Source: JACMLD01 sp038207265 (lineage in GTDB: Bacteria; Bacteroidota; Bacteroidia; Chitinophagales; Chitinophagaceae). Taken from it: DNA of 64,000 nucleotides. The position numbers and the translations under genes are program-made. Under the pieces are notes generated by a model that saw only the letters and a list, made by a program, of their open reading frames with translations, did not search any database and was not told the origin of the DNA. Positions 1-8,603 of this stretch are shown here, piece by piece (the first letter of the stretch is position 1; each line of letters opens with the position of its first letter). The DNA lies in assembly GCA_038207265.1 (NCBI GenBank), contig JBBQZZ010000009.1, forward strand, positions 62,001 to 126,000, read 5' to 3'.

Positions 1-95
1 GGGTTAAGCGTGGAGTATTGCTTTTTCCATATAGCAATCAATTATCCGAAGTTAAATGGCCGGGCGACAAAACTGATCTAAAAAAGTGTGTATGA
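1..95 (+). CDS. 3' end of an unidentified gene upstream of the transfer operon
   Basis: The frame that begins at base 3 is open from the left edge and stops at TGA 93-95. That stop shares an ATGA with the ATG at 92 of the next gene, the same coupling seen further along this operon. Only about 30 residues are visible, rich in charged residues near the end (WPGDKTDLKK). I do not recognise it. Frame 1 is also open to 81, so the choice of frame rests on the ATGA overlap alone. Confidence 0.3.
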   Translation, partial: VKRGVLLFPYSNQLSEVKWPGDKTDLKKCV

Positions 96-628
96 AACCT
101 ATGTGTATTGTATTACTATCTATTGTGCTTTTATTAAGTAGCTGCAAAAAAGAATCATTGCTTACTGAAGACCACAACAATGCCCCATCCTATTTGCAGC
201 GTCTGAAACCCAGGTTACCGGTATTGCCAAAGCCGGTATTACCGATGAGTATTTGCATTAACTCCTATGATGAATTGATACAATTATTAGGAAGCAACCA
301 GGTTACCGCTCAATCGGTCATTCTTTCTACCGGAGATATTATGCGGCCCGGAATAAATCTGAAATCAATCACCTATGAAGCGGTACCACAAAATCAGCCA
401 AACTCATTGTTTGGATCGAGGCTCATTGTAGACTGGCGTTTCCCCGGCGGCAACTGGCAACTAAATATAAGTGATGTCTGGTCATTAGGATGTGTATACC
501 AGGTTGCGGGTGAACCGCCTTATACAAATCTCATTAAAGGAGGCAATATTATTCAAATTAACACCTGTTTTTTCTGGGGTACAGACTCGTTTACCGGAGA
601 AAGGATTGAATATGTAGTCATTGATTAA
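92..628 (+). CDS. predicted lipoprotein at the head of the transfer operon
   Basis: Small exported protein of about 178 residues. It starts with a signal sequence and a lipobox (LLSSC followed by KK), so it should be lipid-anchored in the envelope. The ATG at 92 is preferred over the GTG at 86 because it starts the signal peptide directly and overlaps the preceding stop. The mature part is proline-rich at first (several LP and KP pairs near residues 40-55), then of mixed composition without a motif I know. It lies 38 bases before traE in the same direction. Lipoproteins of unknown role are common in Bacteroidetes transfer operons. A part in the outer-membrane portion of the channel or in entry exclusion is a guess. 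Confidence 0.6.
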   Translation: MKPMCIVLLSIVLLLSSCKKESLLTEDHNNAPSYLQRLKPRLPVLPKPVLPMSICINSYDELIQLLGSNQVTAQSVILSTGDIMRPGINLKSITYEAVPQNQPNSLFGSRLIVDWRFPGGNWQLNISDVWSLGCVYQVAGEPPYTNLIKGGNIIQINTCFFWGTDSFTGERIEYVVID

Positions 629-666
629 CTATGTTTTTATTTATAACAATTAAAGCAACGTGAAGT

Positions 667-1002
667 ATGAAAATAAACAGTATGCATTGCTTACAAAGCA
701 AAAAAGGGATGTTATACGCATCCATGCTAATAGTTCTTGTGTTAACCGCTGGGATGGCAAATGCACAAGATGCAAACGCAGGTATCAATGAAGCCAATAC
801 AAAAGTCCGCAGCTATTTTGATTCTGGTACAAACCTAATGTATGCAGTTGGTGCAGTAGTAGGACTGATCGGTGCAGTTAAAGTATACCAGAAATGGAAC
901 AGTGGCGATCCGGATACCGGAAAGGTGGCAGCAGCATGGTTTGGCAGTTGCGTATTCCTGGTTGTGGTTGCAACAGTTATCAAATCATTTTTCGGAGTAT
1001 GA
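667..1002 (+). CDS. traE: conjugative transfer protein TraE (DUF4134, pilin/VirB2-like)
   Basis: Protein of 111 residues with an N-terminal signal segment ending near ANAQ (residues 31-34), a short periplasmic stretch, and two hydrophobic helices (about 58-75 and 88-108) separated by a charged turn with GDPDTG. This is the layout of Bacteroidetes TraE/DUF4134 proteins, thought to correspond to the VirB2 pilin or inner-membrane subunit of type IV secretion. An internal ATG at 682 is an alternative start. The stop overlaps the start of traF in an ATGA, so the two are probably translationally coupled. The family assignment rests on size, topology and gene order, and fits well. Confidence 0.8.
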   Translation: MKINSMHCLQSKKGMLYASMLIVLVLTAGMANAQDANAGINEANTKVRSYFDSGTNLMYAVGAVVGLIGAVKVYQKWNSGDPDTGKVAAAWFGSCVFLVVVATVIKSFFGV

Positions 1003-1319
1003 GTACAAGCGTCTACCAAATCAACAAGGGAATTAATAAACCCATCGAGTTTAAAGGTTTAAAGGCTCAATATATCTGGTATCTCGGAGGCGGTTTGATT
1101 GGTTTATTAATTGTATTTGCCGTAATGTATATTATTGGATTTAACACCTTTGTTTGTCTTGGGCTGATCCTCATATTAGGAACATGGCTGTTCATGAAGA
1201 TTTATAAGCTAAGCCATACCTATGGGCAATATGGTATGATGAAGATGCTGGCAAAAAAAAGTATTCCCCGTTTTATAAAATCCAGATCCAGAAAATATTT
1301 TGTAGGATTAAGAAAATGA
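999..1319 (+). CDS. traF: conjugative transfer protein TraF (DUF4133, VirB3-like)
   Basis: Protein of 106 residues (MSTSVYQINKGINKPIEFKG...). It has two adjacent membrane helices at about residues 26-68 and a basic, cytoplasmic C-terminal region. Small size, the double hydrophobic hairpin and the place between traE and traG match TraF/DUF4133 of Bacteroides conjugative transposons, the VirB3-like partner of the VirB4 ATPase. The frame stays open upstream to 894, but those codons overlap traE and encode nothing exported or conserved-looking. The ATG at 999 shares an ATGA with the traE stop and is taken as the start. The gene ends six bases before the traG ATG. Confidence 0.82.
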   Translation: MSTSVYQINKGINKPIEFKGLKAQYIWYLGGGLIGLLIVFAVMYIIGFNTFVCLGLILILGTWLFMKIYKLSHTYGQYGMMKMLAKKSIPRFIKSRSRKYFVGLRK

Positions 1320-1325
1320 AATGCT

Positions 1326-3785
1326 ATGGAAAAAGAGCTCAATGATATATCACCCATCATGGGAATTGAACACAACTGTATTTTGTCAAAACAGGGAGAC
1401 GTTACTATTGTATATGAAGCAATCCTGCCGGAATTATTCACCCTTTCAAATGATGAATACGAATCGTTTCACCAGTCACTTATCAAAGCCATTAAAATAT
1501 TACCTAAGCATTCTGTATTCCACAAACAGGATTGGTTTACGGAAGCAAAATATAAAGCTGACTTTAGTTCCTCTGATACCAGTTTTTTAACCAGAAGCAG
1601 TGAGCGTTTTTTTAATGAGCGGTCTTACCTTGATCACCGGTGCTATATAATGGTTACAAAGAAGGCTGTCAACCGTAAAGCCGGAAGTTCCGTGTTTTCT
1701 AATCTGCTGAGAAGATCTATCGTGCCGGAAGAAACATTAAAGCCTGCATTGTTACAGGAATTCCTGGATAGCGCCGGGCAGTTTGAAAAAATTCTACAGG
1801 ATAGCGGCTTTATTAAATTGAAACGCTTAAATGACGAAGAGCTGTCTGGCCACGGAGAATATTGCGGATTGATTGAAAGATATGTGAATCTGCAACCAAA
1901 TGAATCCTCCTTTTTATTAAAAGATATTTCATTTAGCGAAGGCATCCGCGTAGGGGCTGAGCATTGCCAGTTATTTACGTTGGCGGATGCGCAGGATTTA
2001 CCAGCCTATTGTGGATCAAGAATCAATTACGATAAGTATTCTACTGATAAAACAAAATTCAGTATCGGCTTCGCTTCGCCTCTTGGCCAATTACTTTCCT
2101 GTAATCATATATTCAACCAGTACATTTTTATTGATGACCAGCAAACCACGATTAAAAAATTAGAAAGCAAACGGTTACGGCTGCAATCCCTATCCGCTTA
2201 TTCCAGGGAAAATTCCATATCGAGAGATGCGACCAATGATTTTTTAAATGAAGCGATTTCTCAACAGCGGTTGCCAGTAAAAGCACATTTTAATGTATTG
2301 ATATGGACAGATAATAAGGACGAATTGAAGGACATAAGAAACCTGGTATCATCGGCGCTTGCACAGATGGATGCTGTGCCCAAACAGGAACTGGATGGTG
2401 CGCCCCAGATCTACTGGGCGGGAATACCGGGTAATGCAGCTGATTTTCCGATGAATGATACTTTCGACACATTTGCTGAACAGGCTTGTTGCTTTCTCAA
2501 CCTCGAAACCAATTATCGTTCTTCGCTTTCCCCTTGTGGTATCAGGTTGGGTGATCGCCTTTCCGGCCGGCCGGTTCATGTCGATATTTCAGATGAACCA
2601 ATGAAGAAAGGCATTGTTACGAACCGCAATAAGTTCATACTTGGACCCAGTGGAAGCGGTAAATCATTTTTTACAAATCATATGGTGCGTAGCTACTATG
2701 AACAGGGAACTCATGTTGTGCTGGTGGATGTCGGTCATTCTTATAAAGGGCTCTGCGATATGGTGAAGGGATATTACTTCACATACAACGAAAAGAACCC
2801 GATTAAATTTAATCCCTTTTTTATCGGGCAGGATGATACACTTGATACAGAGAAAAAAGAAAGCATCAAAACATTATTGCTGGCGCTTTGGAAAAAAGAC
2901 AATGAAACCTTTAACCGATCGGAGTACGTAGCACTTTCCAATGCCCTTCAATTATATTATGAGAAGCTGGCTAAAAACAGCGAGTTATTTCCCTGCTTCA
3001 ATACTTTCTACGAATTTCTGAGCCAGGATTTTGTCGCGGTATTAAAAACGGACCAGGTTAAAGATAAAGATTTCGATGTTTCCAATTTCCTGTATGTGTT
3101 GCGTCCATATTATAAGGGAGGCGAATTTGATTATTTGTTGAACGCTACAGAAAATCTGGAACTCTTACACCAGCGGTTCATTGTTTTTGAACTTGACAAT
3201 ATAAAGGATCACCCTATACTTTTCCCGGTGGTAACCATTATCATTATGGAGGTCTTTATTTCCAAAATGCGCAAACTCAAAGGAATAAGGAAAATGATTC
3301 TCATAGAAGAAGCGTGGAAAGCCATTGCCAAAGAGGGTATGGCGGAATACATCAAGTACCTGTTTAAAACCGTCAGGAAGTTTTTTGGCGAGGCAATTGT
3401 GGTAACACAAGAGGTAGAGGATATTATTTCATCCCCGGTTGTTAAACAGGCCATTATTAATAACAGCGACTGCAAAATATTACTTGACCAAAGTAAATAC
3501 CAGAATAAGTTTGACCAGATACAGGAACTACTCGGGCTAACAGAAAAGGAAAAAGCATTGGTATTATCAATTAATAAAGCCAACGACCCAACCAAAAAAT
3601 ACAAGGAAGTATTCATTTCGCTGGGTGGTGTGTTGTCAAAAGTATATCGAACAGAAGTATCACTGGAAGAATACCTGGCTTATACAACAGAAGAAACAGA
3701 AAAAGTAAAGTTGCAGCAATACGCAAACAGGTTTGAGGGGAATATTGAAAAGGCGATAAGTGCAATGGCGGCTGAATTAAAGTAA
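1326..3785 (+). CDS. traG: conjugative transfer ATPase TraG (VirB4 family)
   Basis: Protein of 819 residues, normal for the TraG/VirB4 ATPases that power assembly of and transport through Bacteroidetes type IV secretion channels. The N-terminal half is the VirB4 domain, carrying at the end LSGRPVHVDISDEP just before the ATPase. The C-terminal half holds the Walker A loop GPSGSGKS at residues 440-447 and a Walker B strand ILIEEAW at about 658-664, followed by the KTVRKFFGEAIVVTQE segment typical of the family. It should sit at the cytoplasmic face of the inner membrane. ATG 1326 begins seven bases after the traF stop; the ATG at 1321 is in another frame. No truncation is visible. Confidence 0.92.
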   Translation: MEKELNDISPIMGIEHNCILSKQGDVTIVYEAILPELFTLSNDEYESFHQSLIKAIKILPKHSVFHKQDWFTEAKYKADFSSSDTSFLTRSSERFFNERSYLDHRCYIMVTKKAVNRKAGSSVFSNLLRRSIVPEETLKPALLQEFLDSAGQFEKILQDSGFIKLKRLNDEELSGHGEYCGLIERYVNLQPNESSFLLKDISFSEGIRVGAEHCQLFTLADAQDLPAYCGSRINYDKYSTDKTKFSIGFASPLGQLLSCNHIFNQYIFIDDQQTTIKKLESKRLRLQSLSAYSRENSISRDATNDFLNEAISQQRLPVKAHFNVLIWTDNKDELKDIRNLVSSALAQMDAVPKQELDGAPQIYWAGIPGNAADFPMNDTFDTFAEQACCFLNLETNYRSSLSPCGIRLGDRLSGRPVHVDISDEPMKKGIVTNRNKFILGPSGSGKSFFTNHMVRSYYEQGTHVVLVDVGHSYKGLCDMVKGYYFTYNEKNPIKFNPFFIGQDDTLDTEKKESIKTLLLALWKKDNETFNRSEYVALSNALQLYYEKLAKNSELFPCFNTFYEFLSQDFVAVLKTDQVKDKDFDVSNFLYVLRPYYKGGEFDYLLNATENLELLHQRFIVFELDNIKDHPILFPVVTIIIMEVFISKMRKLKGIRKMILIEEAWKAIAKEGMAEYIKYLFKTVRKFFGEAIVVTQEVEDIISSPVVKQAIINNSDCKILLDQSKYQNKFDQIQELLGLTEKEKALVLSINKANDPTKKYKEVFISLGGVLSKVYRTEVSLEEYLAYTTEETEKVKLQQYANRFEGNIEKAISAMAAELK

Positions 3786-3801
3786 TCTAAACTTCAATTA
3801 T

Positions 3802-4185
3802 ATGAAAGTGATTTATTTTTTTGCAGTAATGGCATTCATTCTATCAAGCTGCAACTCGCTATCAAAATCAAATGATGTCAGGGAATCAATGCCCGGATTA
3901 TATACGCGGCAATCTGAAGGGGAATTCAGCAAGGCAATTGACACACTTGCCATAACTGCTAACGATACAAAGGCCGGAACATACGTGATAATCCGCAAAA
4001 CATCATTTAACCGGATTATCAAAGGGAAAATACAACTACCAGAATATAAAACCGAAAAAATGCTGGCTGTCTATAATGAAAAAAGTCAACAGCTTCAGGA
4101 TATGAAAACTGGCCGTTTGTTTTCATTTAATGTCGAAAAAAAGGAATTACTGTTTGGTACTGAAGCCTATCAAAAAATAAAATAG
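3802..4185 (+). CDS. predicted lipoprotein within the transfer operon
   Basis: Protein of 127 residues with a clear lipoprotein signal (hydrophobic stretch at 4-14 and lipobox LSSC at about 14-17). The mature part of about 110 residues is predicted mostly beta strand, with repeated strand-like stretches around GTYVIIRKTSF, GKIQLPEYKTEKML and KELLFGTEAYQ, suggesting a small barrel or sandwich. I do not recognise a named family. It follows traG by 16 bases and is followed by the TraI-like gene after one base, so it is certainly co-transcribed. A structural role in the envelope part of the channel is inferred from position only. Confidence 0.65.
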   Translation: MKVIYFFAVMAFILSSCNSLSKSNDVRESMPGLYTRQSEGEFSKAIDTLAITANDTKAGTYVIIRKTSFNRIIKGKIQLPEYKTEKMLAVYNEKSQQLQDMKTGRLFSFNVEKKELLFGTEAYQKIK

Positions 4186-4186
4186 T

Positions 4187-4858
4187 ATGAAAAAAATAGT
4201 AATCATGCTGGCTCTATGTGTTTCAATGACCATAGCGCCCACTCAAAAAAGCCATGCCGTTGTTTGGGTCGTAGTCAAGGCGGCGCTTAAAAAAGTCATT
4301 ATGGCCATAGATCTGGCTATCCAGAAACAACAAAATAAAGTCATCTGGCTACAGAATGCCCAGAAGACGCTTGAGAATACCATGTCTAAACTGAAGCTGG
4401 ATGAAATCACGGATTGGGTGGATAAACAACGCAACCTGTACAAGGAATATTTTGACGAGCTGCAAAAAGTAAAGAGTCTAATTTCCTACTACCACCGGAT
4501 AAAAGAAATTACAACTGCCCAGGAAAACATCATTCGGGAATATAAAAGAGCTTTCGCATTGTTTAAACAGGACGGCCATTTTACCGCTGAAGAAATAATT
4601 TATATGGGCCAGGTTTATGATGGAATACTTATTGAAAGCGCTAAAAATCTTGATCAGTTGTTTTTGGTAATTAATTCTTTTGTTACCCAAATGACAGATG
4701 CCAAGCGGCTGGAAATCATTAATACCGCTGCCACAAATATGAGTGGCACCTACAACGATCTAAAATTATTTAATACTCAAAATATTATTCTCAGCTTGCA
4801 ACGTTCCAAAGACGAAAATGATATCAATACAGTAAAGGCGCTATACGGAATTCAGTAA
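4187..4858 (+). CDS. traI: TraI-like periplasmic conjugation protein (VirB5-like), copy 1
   Basis: Protein of 223 residues with a signal peptide (cleavage expected near SHAVV, about residue 24), then a nearly all-helical mature part. Bacteroidetes proteins of this size and place are named TraI (DUF4141 type) and compared to VirB5, a minor pilus component. The C-terminal half contains EYKRAFALFKQDGHFTAEEI and the end LQRSKDENDINTVKALYGI. Both segments recur in the third copy (5518-6156), so the genes are paralogues. It begins one base after the stop of the lipoprotein gene. The family name is moderately secure, the exact role less so. Confidence 0.65.
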   Translation: MKKIVIMLALCVSMTIAPTQKSHAVVWVVVKAALKKVIMAIDLAIQKQQNKVIWLQNAQKTLENTMSKLKLDEITDWVDKQRNLYKEYFDELQKVKSLISYYHRIKEITTAQENIIREYKRAFALFKQDGHFTAEEIIYMGQVYDGILIESAKNLDQLFLVINSFVTQMTDAKRLEIINTAATNMSGTYNDLKLFNTQNIILSLQRSKDENDINTVKALYGIQ

Positions 4859-4874
4859 ATCGAAAACAAAAACA

Positions 4875-5513
4875 ATGAAACAATTATGGATAGTGATTGT
4901 GGGAATATCGCTGACTTACAATAGCCAGGCGCAAGGGATTTTCAACCAGAAAGCAGGGCAGATTAAAAACCTAATTAAACAGATCGCTTTACTTGAAGTA
5001 TATATCGGTTACCTGGAAAAAGGGTATGATATCGCCAAAAAAGGACTAACTACCATCAGTGATATTAAGAATGGTGACCTGCATTTGCACCTTGATAATT
5101 TCAATAGTTTGAAAGCAGTAAATCCAAGAGTAAAAAAATATGTAAAAGTAGCTGATATCATCACGCTTCAGTTACAGATCGTTCAAGTCTATAAAACCAC
5201 ATTGAAACAAATTAAATCAAATGACTTGTTTAATTCCAGCGAGATTGAGTATGTCTACAATGTATTTACAAAGCTACTTGAACAATGTACCATCAATATA
5301 GACGAACTCATTTCATTAACTACATCCGGCGAATATGAAATGAAAGATGATGAACGATTGAAACGTATAGATGCACTTGAAGTGGATATGCAGGACAAAT
5401 ATGCATTTGCACAAAACTTTGGGCATGGAGCACAAATATTATCATTGCAAAAAAATAATGAGAAAAACGAAGTTCAAGCAAGCCGGGTACTTAACAATAT
5501 TAAAACCCCATAA
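4875..5513 (+). CDS. TraI/VirB5-like periplasmic conjugation protein, copy 2
   Basis: Protein of 212 residues with a signal peptide ending near NSQAQG (residue 20), then a helical mature domain. It shares with copy 3 the order: a helix with GYDIAKKGL (copy 3: GYEILSGGY), a glycine-aspartate or glycine-asparagine turn followed by leucine/histidine (GDLHLHLDNF against GNFNLHKTFL), the phrase VKKYVKVADII, and a late acidic MKDDERL (copy 3: MSDDERL). Proteins like this are sometimes labelled tellurite-resistance TerB-like in databases; nothing here supports tellurite resistance. The gene lies 16 bases after copy 1 and 4 bases before copy 3. Its C-terminus is the most divergent of the three. Confidence 0.6.
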   Translation: MKQLWIVIVGISLTYNSQAQGIFNQKAGQIKNLIKQIALLEVYIGYLEKGYDIAKKGLTTISDIKNGDLHLHLDNFNSLKAVNPRVKKYVKVADIITLQLQIVQVYKTTLKQIKSNDLFNSSEIEYVYNVFTKLLEQCTINIDELISLTTSGEYEMKDDERLKRIDALEVDMQDKYAFAQNFGHGAQILSLQKNNEKNEVQASRVLNNIKTP

Positions 5514-5517
5514 ACTC

Positions 5518-6156
5518 ATGAAAAAGATAGTCATAATGATTTTGTTTTGTTTAAGCGGGGTGTTTTCAAGCATTAAAGTCTCTGCCCAGGTACAGGAATT
5601 GGAACAGCTTGCACTTGATATTGAAAAACTATTACAGTTCAAACAAATACTATCTGACCTGAAGAAAGGATATGAGATTTTATCGGGTGGCTACAATACC
5701 ATTAAAAACCTGTCTGAAGGAAACTTCAATTTGCACAAAACATTCCTGGATGGTTTAATGGCAGTAAGTCCGGCAGTAAAAAAGTATAAGAAGGTGGCTG
5801 ATATTATAGATTTTCAGTTACAACTTGTAAAGGAATACAAAAAAGCATTCAACCGGTTTAAACAGGACGTCAATTTTAATCCAGATGAGATCGATTATAT
5901 AGGTAAAGTATATGGGAAATTATTCGATGAAAGCCTGAAAAGCATCGATGCATTACTTACCATTGTTACAGCGGACAAACTAAGGATGTCGGATGATGAG
6001 CGGCTCGTTGCTATAGATGGCATCTATGATGAAATGCAAAACAAACTCTCCTTCCTGAGATATTTTAATAATAATACAACAGTACTGGCTGTTCAACGGG
6101 CTAAAGAACAGCATGATGTGAATTCGGTTCGTTCAACATACGGAATAGAAAAGTGA
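5518..6156 (+). CDS. TraI/VirB5-like periplasmic conjugation protein, copy 3
   Basis: Protein of 212 residues that starts with MKKIVIM, exactly as copy 1, and has a signal peptide ending near VSAQV (residue 24). The middle (VKKYKKVADIIDFQLQLV, then EYKKAFNRFKQD) combines features of copies 1 and 2, and the end (VQRAKEQHDVNSVRSTYGIE) matches copy 1. The frame is open further upstream to 5371, but that part overlaps copy 2 in another frame; ATG 5518 follows the copy 2 stop by four bases and begins the signal peptide. A periplasmic role in the transfer channel is inferred from the operon. Confidence 0.62.
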   Translation: MKKIVIMILFCLSGVFSSIKVSAQVQELEQLALDIEKLLQFKQILSDLKKGYEILSGGYNTIKNLSEGNFNLHKTFLDGLMAVSPAVKKYKKVADIIDFQLQLVKEYKKAFNRFKQDVNFNPDEIDYIGKVYGKLFDESLKSIDALLTIVTADKLRMSDDERLVAIDGIYDEMQNKLSFLRYFNNNTTVLAVQRAKEQHDVNSVRSTYGIEK

Positions 6157-6182
6157 GCAGTTAGAAATTAAAAATGTGAAGT

Positions 6183-7427
6183 ATGAAACAGTGGGTGAAG
6201 TTTTTGTTCTGCATATTAAGTACTATTGGGTTTTCTGAAATAGGAAAAGCACAAGGCATAGCTACTGAAATGAACGGGTTGCACGGCGTATTGGAACAAC
6301 TATATGACGAGATGATGCCGCTCTGCAGCAAGTTAATAAGCGTTGGCCGGGGGATAGCCAGCTTTGCTGCTATCTGGTATATTGCTTCAAGAATATGGCG
6401 GCATATTGCCAATGCTGAACCGGTTGATTTTTATCCTCTGTTCCGGCCTTTTGTACTCGGATTTGCGATTCTCATATTCCCTTCCGTGCTCTCCATGATA
6501 AATGCGGTCATGAAACCCACAGTAACCGCAACCGCTGCCATGGTAAGTGATTCCGATAAGGCCATCGCTGTATTATTAAAAGCAAAAGAGGATGCTATTA
6601 AGAAAACAACAGTCTGGCAAATGTATGTAGGCGAAAATGGCAGTGGAGACAGGGATAAATGGTATAAATACACACACCCGGATGATCCTACCGGTGATAA
6701 CGAAGGAGTTATTGAAAGTGTGGGGAATGATATCAAATTTGCCATGTCCAAAGCTTCCTACAATTTTCGTAATTCCATTAAAGAATGGATGAGCGAGGTG
6801 TTGAGGGTTCTCTATGAAGCTGCTTCTCTTTGTATTGATACCATCCGGACATTTAACCTGGTTGTACTTGCCATTCTGGGCCCCCTGGTATTTGGTATCG
6901 CGGTCTTTGATGGGTTCCAGCATACCCTTACCCAGTGGATTGCACGTTACATCAACATTTTTCTATGGCTGCCGGTAGCAAATATTTTCGGCAGTATCAT
7001 TGGCAAAATACAAGAGAAAATGATTGCGCTGGATATTAAGCAGGTGGAAACGGCCGGGGATACCTTTTTCTCTTCTACTGATACTGCTTACCTGATTTTT
7101 ATGATTATTGGAATCGTGGGATATTTCACCGTACCATCCATCGCCAATTACATTATTCATGCTGGTGGCGGCAACGCACTTTTACATAAGGTAACCAATC
7201 TCATGAGTAGTAGTTCAAGAAGCATCATTCCCGGCAGTGGTAGCAGTGCCATGAGTTTTGGTAATTCAGGGAACAACTCTTCCGTAGCCAGTCAAGACAA
7301 ATCTGCCCAGGCAATGAACCCAGGCTTTTTTGGTCGGTATGAAAGCAGTTCTTCTGATGGCTCTAAAGTGTCGGGCAGCGGGTTTTTAGCGAATAGAATA
7401 AAAGGAGATTCAGAAACAAAATCATAA
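6183..7427 (+). CDS. traJ: conjugative transfer membrane protein TraJ (VirB6-like)
   Basis: Protein of 414 residues with a signal-like first helix (residues 5-24), then a polytopic inner-membrane core with helices around 58-75, 90-105, 220-245, 258-280 and 305-325. The last 80 residues are polar, rich in serine and glycine (MSSSSRSIIPGSGSSAMSFG), and probably extramembrane. The segment around FRPFVLGFAILIFPSVLSMI and the later ILGPLVFGIAVFDGFQHTL are characteristic of TraJ of Bacteroidetes conjugative transposons, the VirB6-like channel protein. Three bases separate it from traK. Length and topology are normal. Confidence 0.88.
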   Translation: MKQWVKFLFCILSTIGFSEIGKAQGIATEMNGLHGVLEQLYDEMMPLCSKLISVGRGIASFAAIWYIASRIWRHIANAEPVDFYPLFRPFVLGFAILIFPSVLSMINAVMKPTVTATAAMVSDSDKAIAVLLKAKEDAIKKTTVWQMYVGENGSGDRDKWYKYTHPDDPTGDNEGVIESVGNDIKFAMSKASYNFRNSIKEWMSEVLRVLYEAASLCIDTIRTFNLVVLAILGPLVFGIAVFDGFQHTLTQWIARYINIFLWLPVANIFGSIIGKIQEKMIALDIKQVETAGDTFFSSTDTAYLIFMIIGIVGYFTVPSIANYIIHAGGGNALLHKVTNLMSSSSRSIIPGSGSSAMSFGNSGNNSSVASQDKSAQAMNPGFFGRYESSSSDGSKVSGSGFLANRIKGDSETKS

Positions 7428-7430
7428 CTC

Positions 7431-8048
7431 ATGTTCAAACAAACAAAAAATATTGATACCGCCTTCCGGCATATACGGCTGTTCTCTATTGTTATGATAA
7501 TCGCATGTGTGTTTATCACTGCCTGGTCCTTGTATGTGAGCGGCAAGACAATGAGGGAATCTCAACAAAAGATTTTTATTCTTGCCAGTGGCAAGGCATT
7601 AGAAGCTTTTGCCGCAGAAAGAAAAGATAATATTCCGGTAGAAGCAAGAGATCATGTAAAAATGTTCCATCATTATTTCTTTACCCTTGATCCTGATGAT
7701 AAAGTAATCCTGGCGAATATCACAAAAGCATTATACCTCGCTGACGGGTCTGCTAAACAACAATACGATGACTTGAAAGAGAACAGTTACTATTCAAATA
7801 TCATAAGTGGTAATATCAGCCAGGAAATTACCATGGATAGTATTGAAATCAATATCAATCAATACCCATTCTATTTTCGGTGCAAAGCACAGGAAAAAAT
7901 AATTCGCCCCACAACCATTGTTACCCGATCCTTAATTACGGAAGGTTGGTTGCGCAACGTATCACGGTCAGATAACAACCCGCATGGTTTTTTAATTGAA
8001 AAATGGCGGACAGTGGAAAATAAAGATATAAAAACAGAAAGCAGGTAA
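7431..8048 (+). CDS. traK: conjugative transfer protein TraK (VirB8-like)
   Basis: Protein of 205 residues with a short cytoplasmic head, a single membrane helix at about 17-37 and a periplasmic domain. Motifs typical of Bacteroidetes TraK are visible: ARDHVKMFHHYFFTLDPDD (about residues 76-94), the YDDLKEN...YYSNIISGN stretch, and the basic end with RSDNNPHGFLIEKW. TraK is the VirB8-like assembly factor that bridges the inner-membrane complex and the core channel. It lies directly between traJ and the small membrane-protein gene. No oddities. Confidence 0.88.
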   Translation: MFKQTKNIDTAFRHIRLFSIVMIIACVFITAWSLYVSGKTMRESQQKIFILASGKALEAFAAERKDNIPVEARDHVKMFHHYFFTLDPDDKVILANITKALYLADGSAKQQYDDLKENSYYSNIISGNISQEITMDSIEININQYPFYFRCKAQEKIIRPTTIVTRSLITEGWLRNVSRSDNNPHGFLIEKWRTVENKDIKTESR

Positions 8049-8117
8049 ACTTTAGCAGCGAACGAAAAAGAGGGAATTCTTTGTAAGATTGAAAAGTGAA
8101 AAAGAAAAAAGAATTAT

Positions 8118-8603
8118 ATGTGGCGAAAAAATAAAACAAAAACAATTTTGCCTGGATCAAATCCATTGCAGGATAAATTAGCCATCAGGATTGCAAACGC
8201 TGTAATCAAATTACAAACCCAGTTTGCTTTATTCCTGTCTAAAATAACCGCCAACCTTTCTGTCAGATCTCTAAAATTTGCAGTACTCATTTTCTGTACT
8301 TGTTGGTTTGCCGTCAGCATGTATTTTATTGTAACTGCATTTGTTAAAGACACTCCACATAGTTATGTCATTATTTCCCATCTTAAAAGACCTCCTCTCA
8401 TAAACAGCAGGATTAAAGTAAACTTAAATACTTCAATCAAAATCACCGATGAAGAATATAAAGAATTACAACAATTCCGAAAGTATATGGACAGCCTTCG
8501 GCAGTGTTCTAAAAAAAAATATGATAGTATTCTATCAGGCAGATCCGGACTTATGGATAGTGTAACACTATTGGAACAAATATACAATCAACAAACAAAA
8601 TGA
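8118..8603 (+). CDS. small inner-membrane protein in the TraL position
   Basis: Protein of 161 residues with a basic N-terminus, one membrane helix at about 51-75 (LKFAVLIFCTCWFAVSMYFIV) and a polar C-terminal domain of about 85 residues with a coiled-coil-like run around EEYKELQQFRKYMDSL. It lies between traK and traM, where Bacteroides elements encode TraL, but it is longer than I would expect for TraL and I see no diagnostic motif, so no symbol is given. Its stop overlaps the start of traM in an ATGA, so the two are translationally coupled, consistent with a partner of the VirB10-like protein. Confidence 0.6.
   Translation: MWRKNKTKTILPGSNPLQDKLAIRIANAVIKLQTQFALFLSKITANLSVRSLKFAVLIFCTCWFAVSMYFIVTAFVKDTPHSYVIISHLKRPPLINSRIKVNLNTSIKITDEEYKELQQFRKYMDSLRQCSKKKYDSILSGRSGLMDSVTLLEQIYNQQTK

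Noticed and set aside
894..998. Upstream in-frame extension of TraF
   Set aside because: It overlaps traE throughout, has a composition unlike an exported or membrane protein, and the ATGA overlap at 999 gives a better start.
4875..5513. Tellurite resistance (TerB-like) label for the second VirB5-like protein
   Set aside because: It has a signal peptide, has two paralogues in the same transfer operon, and no TerB acidic metal-binding motif is visible.
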